Source: Apus apus (lineage: Eukaryota; Chordata; Aves; Apodiformes; Apodidae). Taken from it: DNA of 64,000 nucleotides. The position numbers and the translations under genes were made by a program. Below are positions 51,738 through 62,197 of the stretch, piece after piece. The stretch covers positions 43,017,659 through 43,081,658 of the forward strand of contig NC_067283.1 of the NCBI RefSeq assembly GCF_020740795.1, given 5' to 3'. The notes below the pieces were generated by a model that worked only from the letters and a program-made list of their open reading frames with translations, did not search any database and was not told the origin of the DNA. Every line of letters starts with the position of its first letter. Position 1 is the first letter of the stretch.

Positions 51738-52100
51738 TAAGATGATTCATCTGGCAATATTCATGTATATTAAAAATACACACGTGCAGTTTCGCAGACT
51801 TGCAATTTAATGTATTTTTCATAATTCACTACAAAAATGCAGTTTCAAAACTGCTACCATACATTGGGACTCCTACAGTAGAGTATGGAGAATGTACGGG
51901 TGTCTTTCCCAGAACTGGCAATACTGTGCATTGTGCAAATTGTCTAGGATTTCAATCCTTTTTGAGCAGCAGTTAGAACAAAAATTTGTGGGTTGAATAC
52001 TGATATCAAAATACAGATTTAAATAATTTACTCTTAAAAACATTCATATTCGTAGCCTCTTACAGAAAATAAGCAATTCATCTGATTATCAGATATGTCC

Positions 52101-52326
52101 TCAGTTTTTCCAGTTCCAAGGTATACACAGGTCTCCATCCTGCAGCACAGAGTAGAAATGGGAAATGCAAAGGTGCATGCCTTGTAGGTACGGCAACGAT
52201 TCCTCCAGCAGTCGCTTACAACAATCTATCATCTGAGCACTGGAAACGCTGGGTTCCTTATAGAGCCGATCCAAAGAAAATTTCTCAGTGGAAGTATCAA
52301 TTAGTTCTTTTTCTGTAACCATCATC
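52101..52326 (-). CDS. TCAIM: TCAIM terminal coding exon
   Basis: This is the last coding exon of TCAIM. The acceptor CTAG is at 52330-52327, and the first base G completes the Glu codon split with the preceding exon (GA/G). The 74 following codons begin MMVTEKELIDTS and run through KLYKEPS-like, CCKRLLEESLPYL and MHLCISHFYSVLQDGDLC blocks that I recognise as the conserved TCAIM C-terminus, ending PWNWKN and TGA at 52103-52101. As I recall it, the human protein continues for a few residues beyond this point, so this orthologue seems to stop slightly early. The exon is separated from the previous one by a 6.7-kb intron containing an endogenous retrovirus. Confidence 0.93.
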
Positions 52327-52823
52327 CTAGCAAACGAAGACAACAAGCAGCAACAAAATAACAACTTAGCATCTCAAAGAAATGCTTGAAATAAGTCTAT
52401 TTGTAGGTTATATTAAGGTAAACAAAGGTGTCACTTCATGTACAGCTGTGGTACAGCTGAGATTTTTGTGCAGGCTGATACCCATGTCTATCTCAGAGGC
52501 CAGACTGAACATGCTCCCATGACTGTGGGCAACAGCATGCATAGAGTCACATTTGAAAGCCTGCACCATGACTTTTTTTGTTTGCCAGATAACAGGGAAA
52601 AATACAAAAAATAAAAATCCTATGAGGCTCCATTTCTGGCATAAGGGATGAAAGTACTTAAATAACCTTGAAAGTGTTACCTTTAAGAATAAAATGTTAG
52701 TATCTACTCTTAACTAAGACCATTACTCTGCATGTTATCAAAAACAATTGATGACCGGTACAGTCACCTGATGCATGTTAACTATGTTAACAACTTACTA
52801 ATTGCAAAAGTATATGGATTCAG

Positions 52824-52873
52824 TTGGACTCGATCTTAAAAGGTCTTTTCCAACCGAAATGATTCTATGAATA
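52824..52873 (+). repeat. Short CR1 3' tail
   Basis: A short stretch reads as the final 50 bp of a sense CR1 ('tggactcgatcttaaaaggtcttttccaaccgaaatgattctatgaat'). It lies in the last TCAIM intron. Confidence 0.75.
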
Positions 52874-55174
52874 TTGAATTCATAGCTCACAGATTATTTT
52901 TTAGTAGCTTGAGTTTGCCATGTGGTTTGGGCTGAACAGAAAAAAACAAAGTTTGTGCAGAATTAACAGTCCCTGGAACTGTGACTGATCATCTGATGCA
53001 GAGACAGGTCAGGTTCAGCAAGCCTTGCTAGCTCAGGCACTGTGCCATATTAACATAGCTGTATTTCTTCCAGAGCCAACTTAGCTACAGAAACAGCACC
53101 ACTGCTGCCTGACAACGCAGAGCCTGTGCTAAACCGGGCAGGAGCTGCAGAGCAGCAGCACATTTGCAGAGCCACCGGGACATGAACCAGCCCAAGCTAA
53201 GCACAGACACAGCTATGAGACTATTTGACTTGTGCGAAAACATGCGTGTAGGGGCTCAACACCACTCTTTCCAGAGCTCAGTAAGGGATCTCTGCGTACT
53301 TGCGTGGCACTATATATGCTCTGCTGAGGCACTGCCCAGCTCTGGCAGCCAGGAATGACCTGGACCAGTGAGTTAACCAGGAGCAAGCCTGATCTCTCTA
53401 GTGACCATATCCATACCGCCTTTCTGAGCACATTCTCCAATACCTGAGCACCAAGCTCTCCTGCTCTGTGAAACCTCAGGCTCCCTTGAAGGATATAAAA
53501 TTAGCTGCACAAAGGGAGAACTGCAGGTTCATTTTTAGTCACTTCTACAAGGAGGCTTGCACCTCTATCAATACAAAACTGATACTTTACAAAAGCAAGG
53601 GAAGAGGAAGAAGATTCATACTAAATCCTGCATTATTATAAGACTGACATTATCCACACAGATAAGACAATTTTCTAGAGCAGCAGGGTTTTAACTCCTC
53701 TGTGTATCAGGTCATACAGAATTCCAGCTATGCTACACTATTTACTGCATGTAAAACATTCATCTGCATGTGCAAAGTAAATCCAGTACATCCCAAAAAA
53801 TCTTCCTTGATCTCAAGGCCCCTTTAACAACTACAGGAGGCTAAGGAAAATCAGAAGTACAGAATGGGTTCTGTTCAAGGAAGCATTAAAGTGGAAAAGG
53901 AATTTTCAGCTCCAATAACAAGTAACAGGAAATAGGACATATCCACAAAAAAAAGTAGAGGTGATAAATACAGAATGACTGTTTCTTATTTCCTACAGCA
54001 CAAGAACAAGAGAATGACAAATTAAACCACCAACCCGTGGGTCTAAAAGACATGCTCTATACACATCCTATGTACAACTCAACTGTGCAATTTGCTGTTC
54101 TGGAATATTTTGAAGTGATAAAGAGTAAATCAGCTCAAAAAACATCTACACAATTAAGAGGGGAAAGAAAGATGATCTATTGAATGCTCTTAACATGAGA
54201 TACTGTTTCCAGCTCCAAGTGCAGTCAGTCAGAAACTGGAAAGGAATACAGAGTTAAAAAAACCCACCATATTTTTGTCCTATTCATATGGCCTTCTTGT
54301 AAGCTAATGGATGATGGGCACAGATCTTCATTATAACCCAGTATAGTTGTTCTTTATTTCATATAAACCAGCAATCCTCCAACACACAACAGAAGAGCTA
54401 TTAGCTTGGCTCTCACATTCTTACGACGCAGCTGCTTATACTCTTAAGGGGAGCCCCACATCTATCCTGGATTAGTGTCTTTATAATGTGGGGTAGTGTG
54501 AGAATTTTTTGGAGAGTGAGTTACCCAGATGCAAGAGTATTTGCTACAACATCCCTCCCAACCTCTACAGAGAGTACTTTCCCAGCTGTCACATATGGAT
54601 AGCTACACAGAGATTATTTTTGCGATACAACTGTTGAATGGCTCTTAACTTCGAAGCTGTGCTAGGGTTATGGAGAAATTCCAACAAGCCTCCATGTTTT
54701 ACTGAATTCCATCTCCAAAATACATCCTCTCAAGTAATCAGGTCTTAACACAGCCAAAACCATAAAGCCTTCGGTAAGACTCAGGCCTAAAATAACCTTC
54801 ACTAAAAAAATCTGGATCTATACATCACATACATGCTCCTGATAGGGTGATATTTCAACAAGTCATTAGAAGCTTTCCAAAGCAGAAAAATAAACTTGCA
54901 GCAACAACCTTTAAAAGAGCAATAATGCCCAGTTACCTATCACACTACTTTATTCAAAACATAACCAGAATTTCTACTTCATACTCTTAATTCTCAAAGA
55001 CACATAAAACAAGGTCAAGAACAAAAATTTACAGTTATGATTGATATTACAAGTAATGGACTTAATATCATGGTACTATATGACTCACTATTGTCACCTC
55101 TCTCATCTCACTCACATCTGTGAAAGAGTACCAATGTCGTATTTCTCTCAATTATATCCCAATTTTTTTTCTTC

Positions 55175-55180
55175 CCCTTG
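55175..55180. repeat. Target-site duplication of provirus (left copy)
   Basis: CCCTTG directly abuts the TGTCCTGG start of the 5' LTR. The identical hexamer at 58504-58509 follows the TGACA end of the 3' LTR remnant. Confidence 0.85.
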
Positions 55181-55359
55181 TGTCCTGGTTTGGGCAAAGA
55201 TTAAGCTAACTTTCCTTTTACTGATTTTTTTAATTATTATTTTTTTTCTTCAGTGAACTCTCTAAACTAGCAGCAAGTTCCTACCTGGGTGGGAGAGGGA
55301 GGGAATTGAGAGCATTATTGTCGCTGATTTAATTGCCCATCCTGAGTCAAACCATGACA
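55181..55359 (+). repeat. 5' LTR of the provirus
   Basis: This 179-bp LTR begins TGTCCTGGTTTGGGC and ends GTCAAACCATGACA, so the ends form an imperfect inverted repeat with TG...CA termini. It is short for a retroviral LTR, so internal deletion is possible, but both outer boundaries are supported: the left by the target duplication and the right by the primer binding site 9 bp further on. The end segment GGGAATTGAGAGC...TTATTG...GCTGATTTAA is recognisably shared with the 3' copy near 58446-58503. Confidence 0.82.
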
Positions 55360-55368
55360 ACAATTTAT

Positions 55369-55386
55369 TGGCACCCAACGTGGGGC
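55369..55386 (+). other. Retroviral primer binding site (tRNA-Lys type)
   Basis: TGGCACCCAACGTGGGGC matches the 18-nt complement of the 3' end of tRNA-Lys(1,2) at 17 of 18 positions (A instead of G at position 5). It lies 9 bp after the LTR end. Confidence 0.88.
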
Positions 55387-55560
55387 TGTATCTTAAGCCC
55401 AGGCTATAAATTCTGACTAACTGGTGAATGTTTAAAATTTCACTCCTGACGGGAGGACCCCCTCAGATAGCTATGGACAACACTTCTGCTGAACATGTTG
55501 ACAGGTTGAAAACTGAACAGACACTTTCTGCAATGTTTTTGCTGGACCTTTTTCCCCAAC

Positions 55561-56103
55561 ATGCAATCATACGTGTACTATGCAGCCGGAATAACACCAC
55601 TCTGTGTAGCTGCTCTTGTCATTCTTTTATGGTTTATCAACAAGACTATAGCCAAAGCCATAATCTATCATGTGATAAGCTATTTAGTGATAACAGGGGG
55701 TTTTATACTGATCTATAGGGTGGCACTGCATAGTAAAGATTTTTATGTAAACAGAAATGTCTGTGTTGGTAATGGCAGGTCCAGTTTTACTTCTCCATTT
55801 TCTCTTGGGCTGAATCTCCCAGGTTTTGATCTAAATAGCATTGCTTCAGTAGGGATGCTTCTGCTTAATGTTTATAACGTATTGCAGATGCGTACAGACA
55901 GCTGCTGTTCCACTCACTGCCACTCCCCCACAGGCAAGTCTGTCACCACCACTGCTGCTGCTGCGAAGACCGAGGCCACTTCCACTCAATCCAAACAAAT
56001 AAAGGTTAATTGTGTGATCAAGGGTAAAGCAAAGACTAAAGGCCCCAGATCTTATCCCCATCCAAAAATCTCCACAGTTCCCACAAGACCAGGAAGAGAA
56101 TGA
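55561..56103 (+). pseudogene. Proviral leader ORF with hydrophobic segments
   Basis: This is an intact frame of 180 codons between the primer binding site and the capsid-like remnant, in the position of the gag N-terminus. Hydrophobic stretches lie at residues 8-26, 33-56 and 86-108 and look like membrane-spanning segments. Each of the first two is followed by a basic residue. The C-terminal third is Thr/Ala/Lys/Pro-rich and basic. It ends with two adjacent stop codons (TGA TAG, 56101-56106), after which the same frame stays open for a further 28 codons, so the original protein was probably longer. I do not recognise a named family. Survival of the frame in an otherwise broken element may be chance. 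Confidence 0.55.
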
Positions 56104-56179
56104 TAGTCTTCTCAAGCAGAAGAAGGAGCAGGCCCTTCTCAAGCAGATGACAACAACGATCTTGTCCAACCTCTCTATA

Positions 56180-56645
56180 GGAACAGTGCCTAATGAAAAG
56201 GACTTTACCCGCAATGAAGGTGAGCTGCTTCTTTGTTGGTTGCTCCAATGCTTTGATAGTGGGGCCTATGACGTAGATGAAAAAAAAACCAGGCAACTGG
56301 GATCCCTGGCCAGAGATGCAGATATTGATAGAGCAATTAGTATTAAGACAGTAACTATGACTCTATAGAGCTGACTTCTTTCAGATGGAAGGGAGATACC
56401 CCCATAAGAGTCACACTGACTGGTGCTGAAGTAGAATGCCTACTTGAGAGAGAGCCATCATGTATTTGAGAGAACTAGCTGTGTGAGGGGTGATCTATGA
56501 TAATCAAGGGATTACAGATCCTGATAACATCCTGTGCGACACGCCCATGTTCTGGAGGTTTGCGCAGACTGTACCAGCAGCACATGCCCACATATTCTCC
56601 TTCATGCGATGTTTTGATGACTATGAAAGACCAACTGTGCACGAA
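56180..56645 (+). pseudogene. gag capsid remnant (frameshifted)
   Basis: Two frames, about 56147-56368 and 56490-56696, carry pieces resembling a retroviral capsid: an acidic helical block with 'LGSLARDADIDRAI', then 'VIYDNQG' and 'PMFWRFAQTVPA'. Between them the frame is shifted and interrupted by stops. The order and spacing match a single degraded capsid region. Nucleocapsid zinc knuckles are not present downstream; the sequence passes straight into the RNase H-like block. The match is by recognition and has not been aligned. Confidence 0.65.
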
Positions 56646-57050
56646 CAATTTGCTCTGTTCACTGATAGCTCCTGTCATCTTGCAAGAAACCACTGAAAAT
56701 GGAAAGCTGCAGTGTGGAGTCCTACACAACTAGTTGCACAAGCAGCTGAAAGAGAAGGTGAATCAAGTAAATTTGCAGAGGTGAAACCCATCCAGCTGGC
56801 TTTGGACGTTGCCGAACGAGAAGGGTGGCCAAGACTCTCTCTCTACACTGACTCATGGATGGCAGCAAATGCCTTGTAGAGTTAGTTAAAGCAGTAGCAG
56901 CAGAACAACTAGCAGCAGAAAAGTAAACCTATTTGACTTGCCAAGCTCTAGAAAAACATCGCAGTTCAGATTGAAAAACTAGTTGTAAAAGTGTGTCATG
57001 TAGAGGCACACGTACCTCTGAGTTGAGCCACCATGTACAAGCCTCAGAAA
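56646..57050 (+). pseudogene. RNase H-like pol remnant
   Basis: Short frames read through RNase H-type landmarks: a first 'LFTDSS' block at about 56652, an 'AEVKPIQLALDVAE' block near 56780, and a second 'LYTDSWMAANAL' block near 56845. A 'VEAHVP'-like segment near 57010 follows. Frameshifts and stops break the frame. The RNase H region directly follows capsid sequence, so protease and reverse transcriptase have been lost. Confidence 0.68.
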
Positions 57051-57059
57051 ATTGAAAAG

Positions 57060-57411
57060 TACATTAGTCAGTTGAAAGCTACCCTGAAGGCAATGAGCAG
57101 TAAAACTTTTAAAAATTAAAACAAACATTTAGCTCAAACCACCTGGTTAGTTAACATCAGGAGATCCATCAGTTGAGCTAGTCCGGCTACAGACAGACCT
57201 TCTACATGGAATAGATGGGGACAAAGTCCCTGTAGTATGTAAAAGAAACCCGTTAAAGAAAAGTGAGCTTTTTCTGCTTCGAGCAAAAGCAAACCTGTCC
57301 AGAGAGTTGCTTTTGCTCAGAGACCTAGACATACTTAGTATGTCATGATAGAAAACAGTGAAATGCAGTATGTACCTCAAGGCAATCTAACTCTGGGAGA
57401 GAATCCCTAAC
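57060..57411 (+). pseudogene. Integrase C-terminal remnant
   Basis: After the RNase H-like block the sequence moves to pieces typical of the end of a retroviral integrase ('TWLVNI' near 57138, then a 'YVPQGNLTLGENP' end near 57370-57408), with stops between them. The zinc-binding domain and catalytic core are missing. Confidence 0.6.
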
Positions 57412-58345
57412 TTGACAATCTTGATAATGACATGGAGTGTATTATCAGTAAGTTTGCAGATGACACCAAGCTGGGCGGGAGTGTTGATCTGCATGAGGAT
57501 AGGGAGGCTCTACAGAGAGGCTTGGATAGATTAGATCCTTGGGCTAATGTTCATGGTATGGGCTTCAACAAGGCCAACTGTCGAGCCCTGCACTTGGGCC
57601 ACAACAACCCCATGCAACCCTACAGGCTTGGGAAGTGTGGCTGGAAAGCTGTCTGGCAGAAAAGGACCTAGGGATTCTAACTGGCAAGCAGCTGCATATG
57701 AGCCAGCAGTGTGCCCAGGAGGCCAAGAGAGCCAATGGCATCCTGGCTTGTATTAGAAATAGTGTGACCCACAGAAGTAGAGAGGTGATTGTCCCCCTGT
57801 ACTCAGCACTGGTGAAGCCACACCTGGAGTACTGCATCCAGTTTTGGGCACCTCCATTCAAGAGAGATATTGAGGTGCTGGAGTGAGTACAGAGGAGGGC
57901 AACGAAGCTGGTGAAGGGCCTAGAGAATAAATCTTACAAGAACACTTGAAGGAGCTGGGAATGTTTAGTTTGAGGAAGAGAAGGCTGAGGGGAGACCTCA
58001 TCAGTCTCTACAACTACCTGAAAGGCCATTGTAGAGAGGTTGGTGCTGGTCTCTTTTCACAGGTAATTAGCAACAGAACAAGAGGGAATGGCTTCAAGCT
58101 GCAACAGGGGAGGTTTAGACTGGACATTAGGAAATTTTTTTTCACAGAAAGAGTGGTTAGATACTGGAATAGGCTGCCCAGGGAGGCAGTTGAGTCATCA
58201 TCCCTGGTTGTGTTTAAGGGTCGTTTGGATGTGGCATTGGTGGGTACGGTTTAGTGGAGAACTTTGTAGAGAAGGGATGATGGCTGGACTCAGTGATCCC
58301 AAGGGTCTTTTCCAGCCTGAATAGTTCTATGATTCTATAATTGTA
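57412..58345 (+). repeat. CR1 LINE nested in the provirus, sense
   Basis: About 930 bp of CR1 starting in the reverse-transcriptase ORF ('agtttgcagatgacaccaagctgggcggg', 'gtgcccaggaggccaagagagccaatggc') and running through the 3' UTR to the terminus TTCTATGATTCTATAATTG. The open frames at 57635-57886 and 57946-58254 are decayed CR1 coding sequence. The copy lies between the integrase remnant and the 3' LTR remnant, so it inserted after the retrovirus. Confidence 0.93.
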
Positions 58346-58503
58346 CATATTTTATTTTATCCTTAGTATTTAATTAAAACTGTTTAATTAAAACTGTTTA
58401 GTTTTTAATGCAGAAAGTCTCTCTCCTATTTTTCTCTCTCCTTAGGGAATCGATAGCTTTATTGTTGCTGGTTTAAATGTTAATCCAAAGTAAAATCGTG
58501 ACA
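58346..58503 (+). repeat. 3' LTR remnant of the provirus
   Basis: The last 60 bp (GGGAATCGATAGC, TTATTGTTGCTGG, ...CGTGACA) align with the end of the 5' LTR. The segment ends in CA and is followed by the CCCTTG target duplication. The 5' part of this LTR is missing or strongly diverged. A 14-bp unit (TAATTAAAACTGTT) is tandemly duplicated at 58371-58398. Confidence 0.72.
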
Positions 58504-58996
58504 CCCTTGTTGGGTGCTAACTAATCTTCACCTCAACTAACTGACACACAACTAAAAATAATAATTCTCTAGAAGGTCTCTGTTATTTTTCATTTAGATT
58601 TTACTCTTTCTTGTCACTATACAAGTTACATTAATAGTTTTTTGCTTTTTTTATTCAATAAAAAGGTGTCTGCCTTAAAAAAAAAATCTCTCCTTTGGGG
58701 AAGTAATTATAAAAAAATTACGTAACTTTTTCTTATAAGCTAAGACATTTTGTTTCTGAATAAAGTACAACTGTTTCTACAAGGTGAAGGATGGGTATTT
58801 TCTAACAACTGCATTCACTGCACAATGAAATTTTTGACTTAGTAAAGCCGACAGGCAAAGTCCTATTTTATAAACAGAAGGGTTTTTCCACTAAAAGAGC
58901 ATGAATACATTATTCAAAATTGTCCCCTTCCAAATAAAACATATGACACACAAAGATTTTCATGAGCTAAATGTATCGAGACACGTGAACACTTAC

Positions 58997-59128
58997 TCCT
59001 CCTTTCTTTTCAGATTCTCTCTTGCTTCCTGTGCTTTGGCAAAAATAAACCATTGAAGGGTTGCTGGATCACAGACCGTTGGGATCGTGAAGTGCCCATA
59101 TTCATGTAATCTTGGTGCATATCTGTCA
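58997..59128 (-). CDS. TCAIM: TCAIM coding exon (penultimate)
   Basis: This is a 132-bp exon with acceptor TTAG (AG at 59130-59129) and donor GTAAGT (58996-58991). Its first base T joins AG from the previous exon to make Ser; then come 43 codons beginning DRYAPRLHEYGHF, including PTVCDPATLQWFIFAKAQ and ending KRKE; and finally GA, which joins G of the last exon to give Glu. The frame is too short and split to stand out as an ORF. It was found by following the conserved TCAIM sequence between its neighbours, and both splice sites fit without adjustment. Confidence 0.93.
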
Positions 59129-59648
59129 CTAACGAAACATGATGGAAGTAAAAAACAAGGTATCTTTTTTATGCATTTAAATTAATTACTTTCAGAATGA
59201 ATTCTGAAGATAAAAGAATATAATAATATAATCATAATCAGAATAATTGGTAAAAAAATAGTCAAGTTTGGTTCATGAGACTAGAGAAACATCATCCAAG
59301 CTTTTTAAAAACTACATTTAAAAAGCAACTGTCAACAATACTTGAAAAGTATAAATAGCAGCACCATCATACACAACTGAGTGTTGACCTGACAGCACAA
59401 AATCTTTGATTTAATCTTGCACCCTTTATAGACAGAACTTCCAACTTGAATGAAATTAAGCAGGATTTTCTTCAATCTGATTCCTTCTTAACCCATAAAG
59501 AGGCACTTAAAAACTTTAGAAACAAAGACTGATAATGAAAAAACCAAGACTGTAACAGTTTTCTTCTTAGTGAGAACGATAATCAGTGTAACAAAAAAAA
59601 AAAAAGTAAAAGCCTTAAAAGAAAGAAGCCTTCCCTGCAAATACCTAC
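59129..59648 (-). other. TCAIM: TCAIM intron
   Basis: This is a 520-bp phase-2 intron with donor GTAGGT and acceptor TTAG. It is AT-rich and contains a 13-A run near 59593. No repeat element is recognised. Confidence 0.85.
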
Positions 59649-59881
59649 CTTTCCAGAATCATTTGCAAGCCTCGCAGACTGCGAGGATGAAAAGGTAGTC
59701 GACTGTCACGTAATCTGTTATAGAAAGAGTCCAGAGTCTCGTAGTACTCTTCTAGAGTCAACAGGGGTTGCAGTTCTTCAATATATATTACTTGTATGCC
59801 TCCCAGAAGCTGGCTTAGGCGATCTTCCAACAATAGCAGCCTTTTCTGAAGTTTATAATAATCAGGCAATCTCTCAAAAAT
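59649..59881 (-). CDS. TCAIM: TCAIM coding exon
   Basis: TCAIM encodes a mitochondrial protein reported to restrain T-cell activation. Vertebrate proteins are about 500 residues, with two conserved regions annotated as DUF4460 and DUF4461. This 233-bp exon lies in the second region: it starts at the acceptor ACAG (59882) with IFERLPDYYKLQKRLLLLED, continues with LGGIQVIYIEELQPLLTLEEYY and ends HPRSLRGLQMILE plus AG before the donor GTAGGT (59648-59643). The reading phase passes unbroken to the exon at 58997-59128. I recognise the sequence from the human protein, with conservative changes only in the parts I can compare. Confidence 0.94.
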
Positions 59882-62105
59882 CTGTGTACACACACAAACA
59901 TTTCCTGTGTTACAAAGCATAAAACTTTATTTTAAGACATGAAAAAAATACCAAGAAACTACAAAAGAAGAGACATTTAACAATGCAAACATAGAACCCA
60001 GGGGGGAGTGGAATAAAACAATAAAAAAATAATCAGAAATGTCAAGCATATATGTTTTAGGGCAAGATATCAAGGAATAAGCTTATAAGTGTTTTCAGTA
60101 TCTATACTATGAAGGCACCAAAATGTCATAGTAAGATTGATGGATGGCCTCTTTATACGTACAGAAATTAATAGTCTCAGATTAAAAAAAAAATAATTAA
60201 ATTACAATGATGCCTATATGCAATGTTTATCACCACAGTTATAGTTGTGGAGTCAAAGTACTTTTGCCAGTCTAGTTTATACCCATTCTCAAAAAAGAAG
60301 TCCCTGTTGCTGAAACTAGTTCCTTCCAAAGGCTTGGATGATACCCTAACTTGTCTTGAGAGGAGAAAGAAGGAAGGTACCAGATCTCTTATCTACAAAC
60401 CCTATACCAGAAGAAGGTTAAGAAGCGATCAGACCCGAGTCAAGACATAGAAAGTGTTATAGGGAGAAGGCTGAAAGAGGGCAACAAAAGTGAAAAGAGG
60501 AAGTCTGTAGTTGTAACCTTTACTTACCATCTACTCAGTTATACTGTAACATAGTTTTGCATTAAAAAAAAACCAAAACAAAATACTGCTGCTGGAACAA
60601 GTCAAGTGATTTCAGAATAATCCCTTTAGAAACCTGAGCCAATAGTAGGATCAGAACAGTTTTTGGCACAATACAATCCATTGGTTCAGCATTTGCATTT
60701 CTTATAGAGAAAAACTGCAGAAATCCCCTAAATATTGTACCTCTCACCAACCACTTTACAGACTGACTTGGATACTATTCTACTGCTTCATTTTTCTAAT
60801 AATTAGCAACAAAAATAATAGCACTTAGGATTGCTTTTAAAAATGGGTTAGAACTGGATAAAAATTTCTGCTTTCTAAAAACCAAGCAGCTAACTAATCT
60901 CAAGAAGATTTTCACTGACTTTTTCTGTATATCAACATGATCATCAGTGCATTTTAAAATAAAAGCCTTTTTTGTCTTCCAAAGCAAATACCATCACCAC
61001 AACTAACTACACATTGTCCCATCTGCACAACACCTTGTGCAGATATATGACCCCTTCAGAAAACCCCTCAGCAAAGAGAGAGGAAGCATTTCACTTTTCA
61101 AGGAAGAGTGTTTATTTTAGTATTAATCAGGACACTCTTAATCCAATGACAATTAACATGCTCGAACCTCAGTGTATTTATATCAAGTTTTGCATTAAAA
61201 TCTAGTTGCTCAGTTTAAGTTCTGTGTAAATCATTCACACTAACAAACCATGGTTTGTTTTCTCCCTAGGTGAAATACACAGGAAAAAATTCAAACAGCC
61301 ACCAGAAAAAGTGTTGGATTGACTGCTAGATGTTCACCTTACTCATTGACTGGAATACGAAATAGAATATTCTTATACCCTAGCAGGATGGAATTCTCAC
61401 TTATGAAATTCTACCAATTATCTCATTCATAATTAAGTATTTTTTGATAGAACTATAAATAATATTTCAACAAAGAAGACTCAAGAAAACTGTCAGAAGT
61501 GACATGCGGATCCCACTATGTATTTTGTTTGCAGACCTTTGCATGTAATACTTTATAATTTAGGATGCCATAAAGCTTGTCAATTCTGAACTTTACACAA
61601 GCAGCAGCAGAATTCACAGTTACTAAAGATAGATTTGGGCAAAACGCACATTATCTGCCTAAAAGAACTAAGTGGAGTAAGAGGGTTGGTCAGGAGCCTC
61701 TGACTGAAACTGTCACTTCACAACTTCCTTAAGTCCCATTTAAAAAAACAAAATCTTAATAGAATTCCTAAATTCTTCATAGGGATGATCTTTGTGACTC
61801 ATGATCAGTGCTCACTGCATAGCCTGGAACACTGTGTAGAAAATTAGTTTCCTTTATATCTCATCAGGGGTAGGGCTGCTTTGTTAGTGAAAGCAGAAGT
61901 AAAGAGGTGACAAAGATTTTTATTAGTAACAACATATCACAGGATTAAATTCAGAATACAACGTACACAGTCATGCTCAATAGAGTAGCTATGTGTTTGC
62001 TTTAAATTACTCATCGGTAATTAATCTGCACTAATTAATATTTAGGTTATTGTTTAAAAAACAGTCTCATTACAGGAGGCATCATGGTTTACTTTGACAT
62101 CTTAC
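59882..62105 (-). other. TCAIM: TCAIM intron
   Basis: This is a 2224-bp phase-0 intron with donor GTAAGA and acceptor ACAG. It is AT-rich, with no recognised gene or repeat copy. Confidence 0.85.
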
Positions 62106-62197
62106 TTTGGTCCAGTGATGGTGAACATCCATGGTCCCCAGCATTATGTGACCTGCCGCACTCATACCTGAACGATCTGTAAATACCACTGTGCGTC
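62106..62197 (-). CDS. TCAIM: TCAIM coding exon
   Basis: This 92-bp exon is bounded by an acceptor TTTAG (AG at 62199-62198) and a donor GTAAGA (62105-62100). The first two bases GA follow G from the previous exon to complete Gly; the 30 codons then read RTVVFTDRSGMSAAGHIMLG, TMDVHHHWTK, and the exon ends in phase 0. These residues precede IFERLPD of the next exon exactly as in human TCAIM. Confidence 0.93.

Larger units (their letters stand above)
55181..58503 (+). mobile_element. Degraded, internally deleted endogenous retrovirus
   Basis: The provirus is bounded by CCCTTG at 55175-55180 and again at 58504-58509, a perfect 6-bp target duplication. In order it has: a 5' LTR (55181-55359); a Lys-tRNA-type primer binding site; a leader ORF with hydrophobic segments; a capsid-like gag remnant; an RNase H-like remnant; an integrase C-terminal remnant; a nested CR1; and a truncated 3' LTR. 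Nucleocapsid, protease, reverse transcriptase, the integrase core and any env are absent. Stops and frameshifts break every remaining frame except the leader ORF. It lies antisense to TCAIM in an intron, the orientation most often tolerated. The PBS type and 6-bp duplication suggest a class II (ERVK/beta-like) integration, but the family assignment is not certain. It is not capable of expression as a virus. Confidence 0.88.
52327..58996 (-). other. TCAIM: TCAIM last intron
   Basis: This 6670-bp phase-2 intron runs from the donor GTAAGT (58996-58991) to the acceptor CTAG (52330-52327). Half of it is an antisense endogenous retrovirus with a nested CR1 (55181-58503), and it also has a short CR1 tail at 52824-52873. 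The rest shows no recognisable feature. Confidence 0.85.

Noticed and set aside
55428..55718. 96-codon frame overlapping the start of the proviral leader ORF
   Set aside because: It is in a different phase from the hydrophobic ORF and has no recognisable features; it is probably a chance frame.
57635..58254. Two plus-strand frames that look like reverse-transcriptase-related protein
   Set aside because: They are the decayed C-terminal coding part and 3' UTR of a CR1 element, not a host gene.
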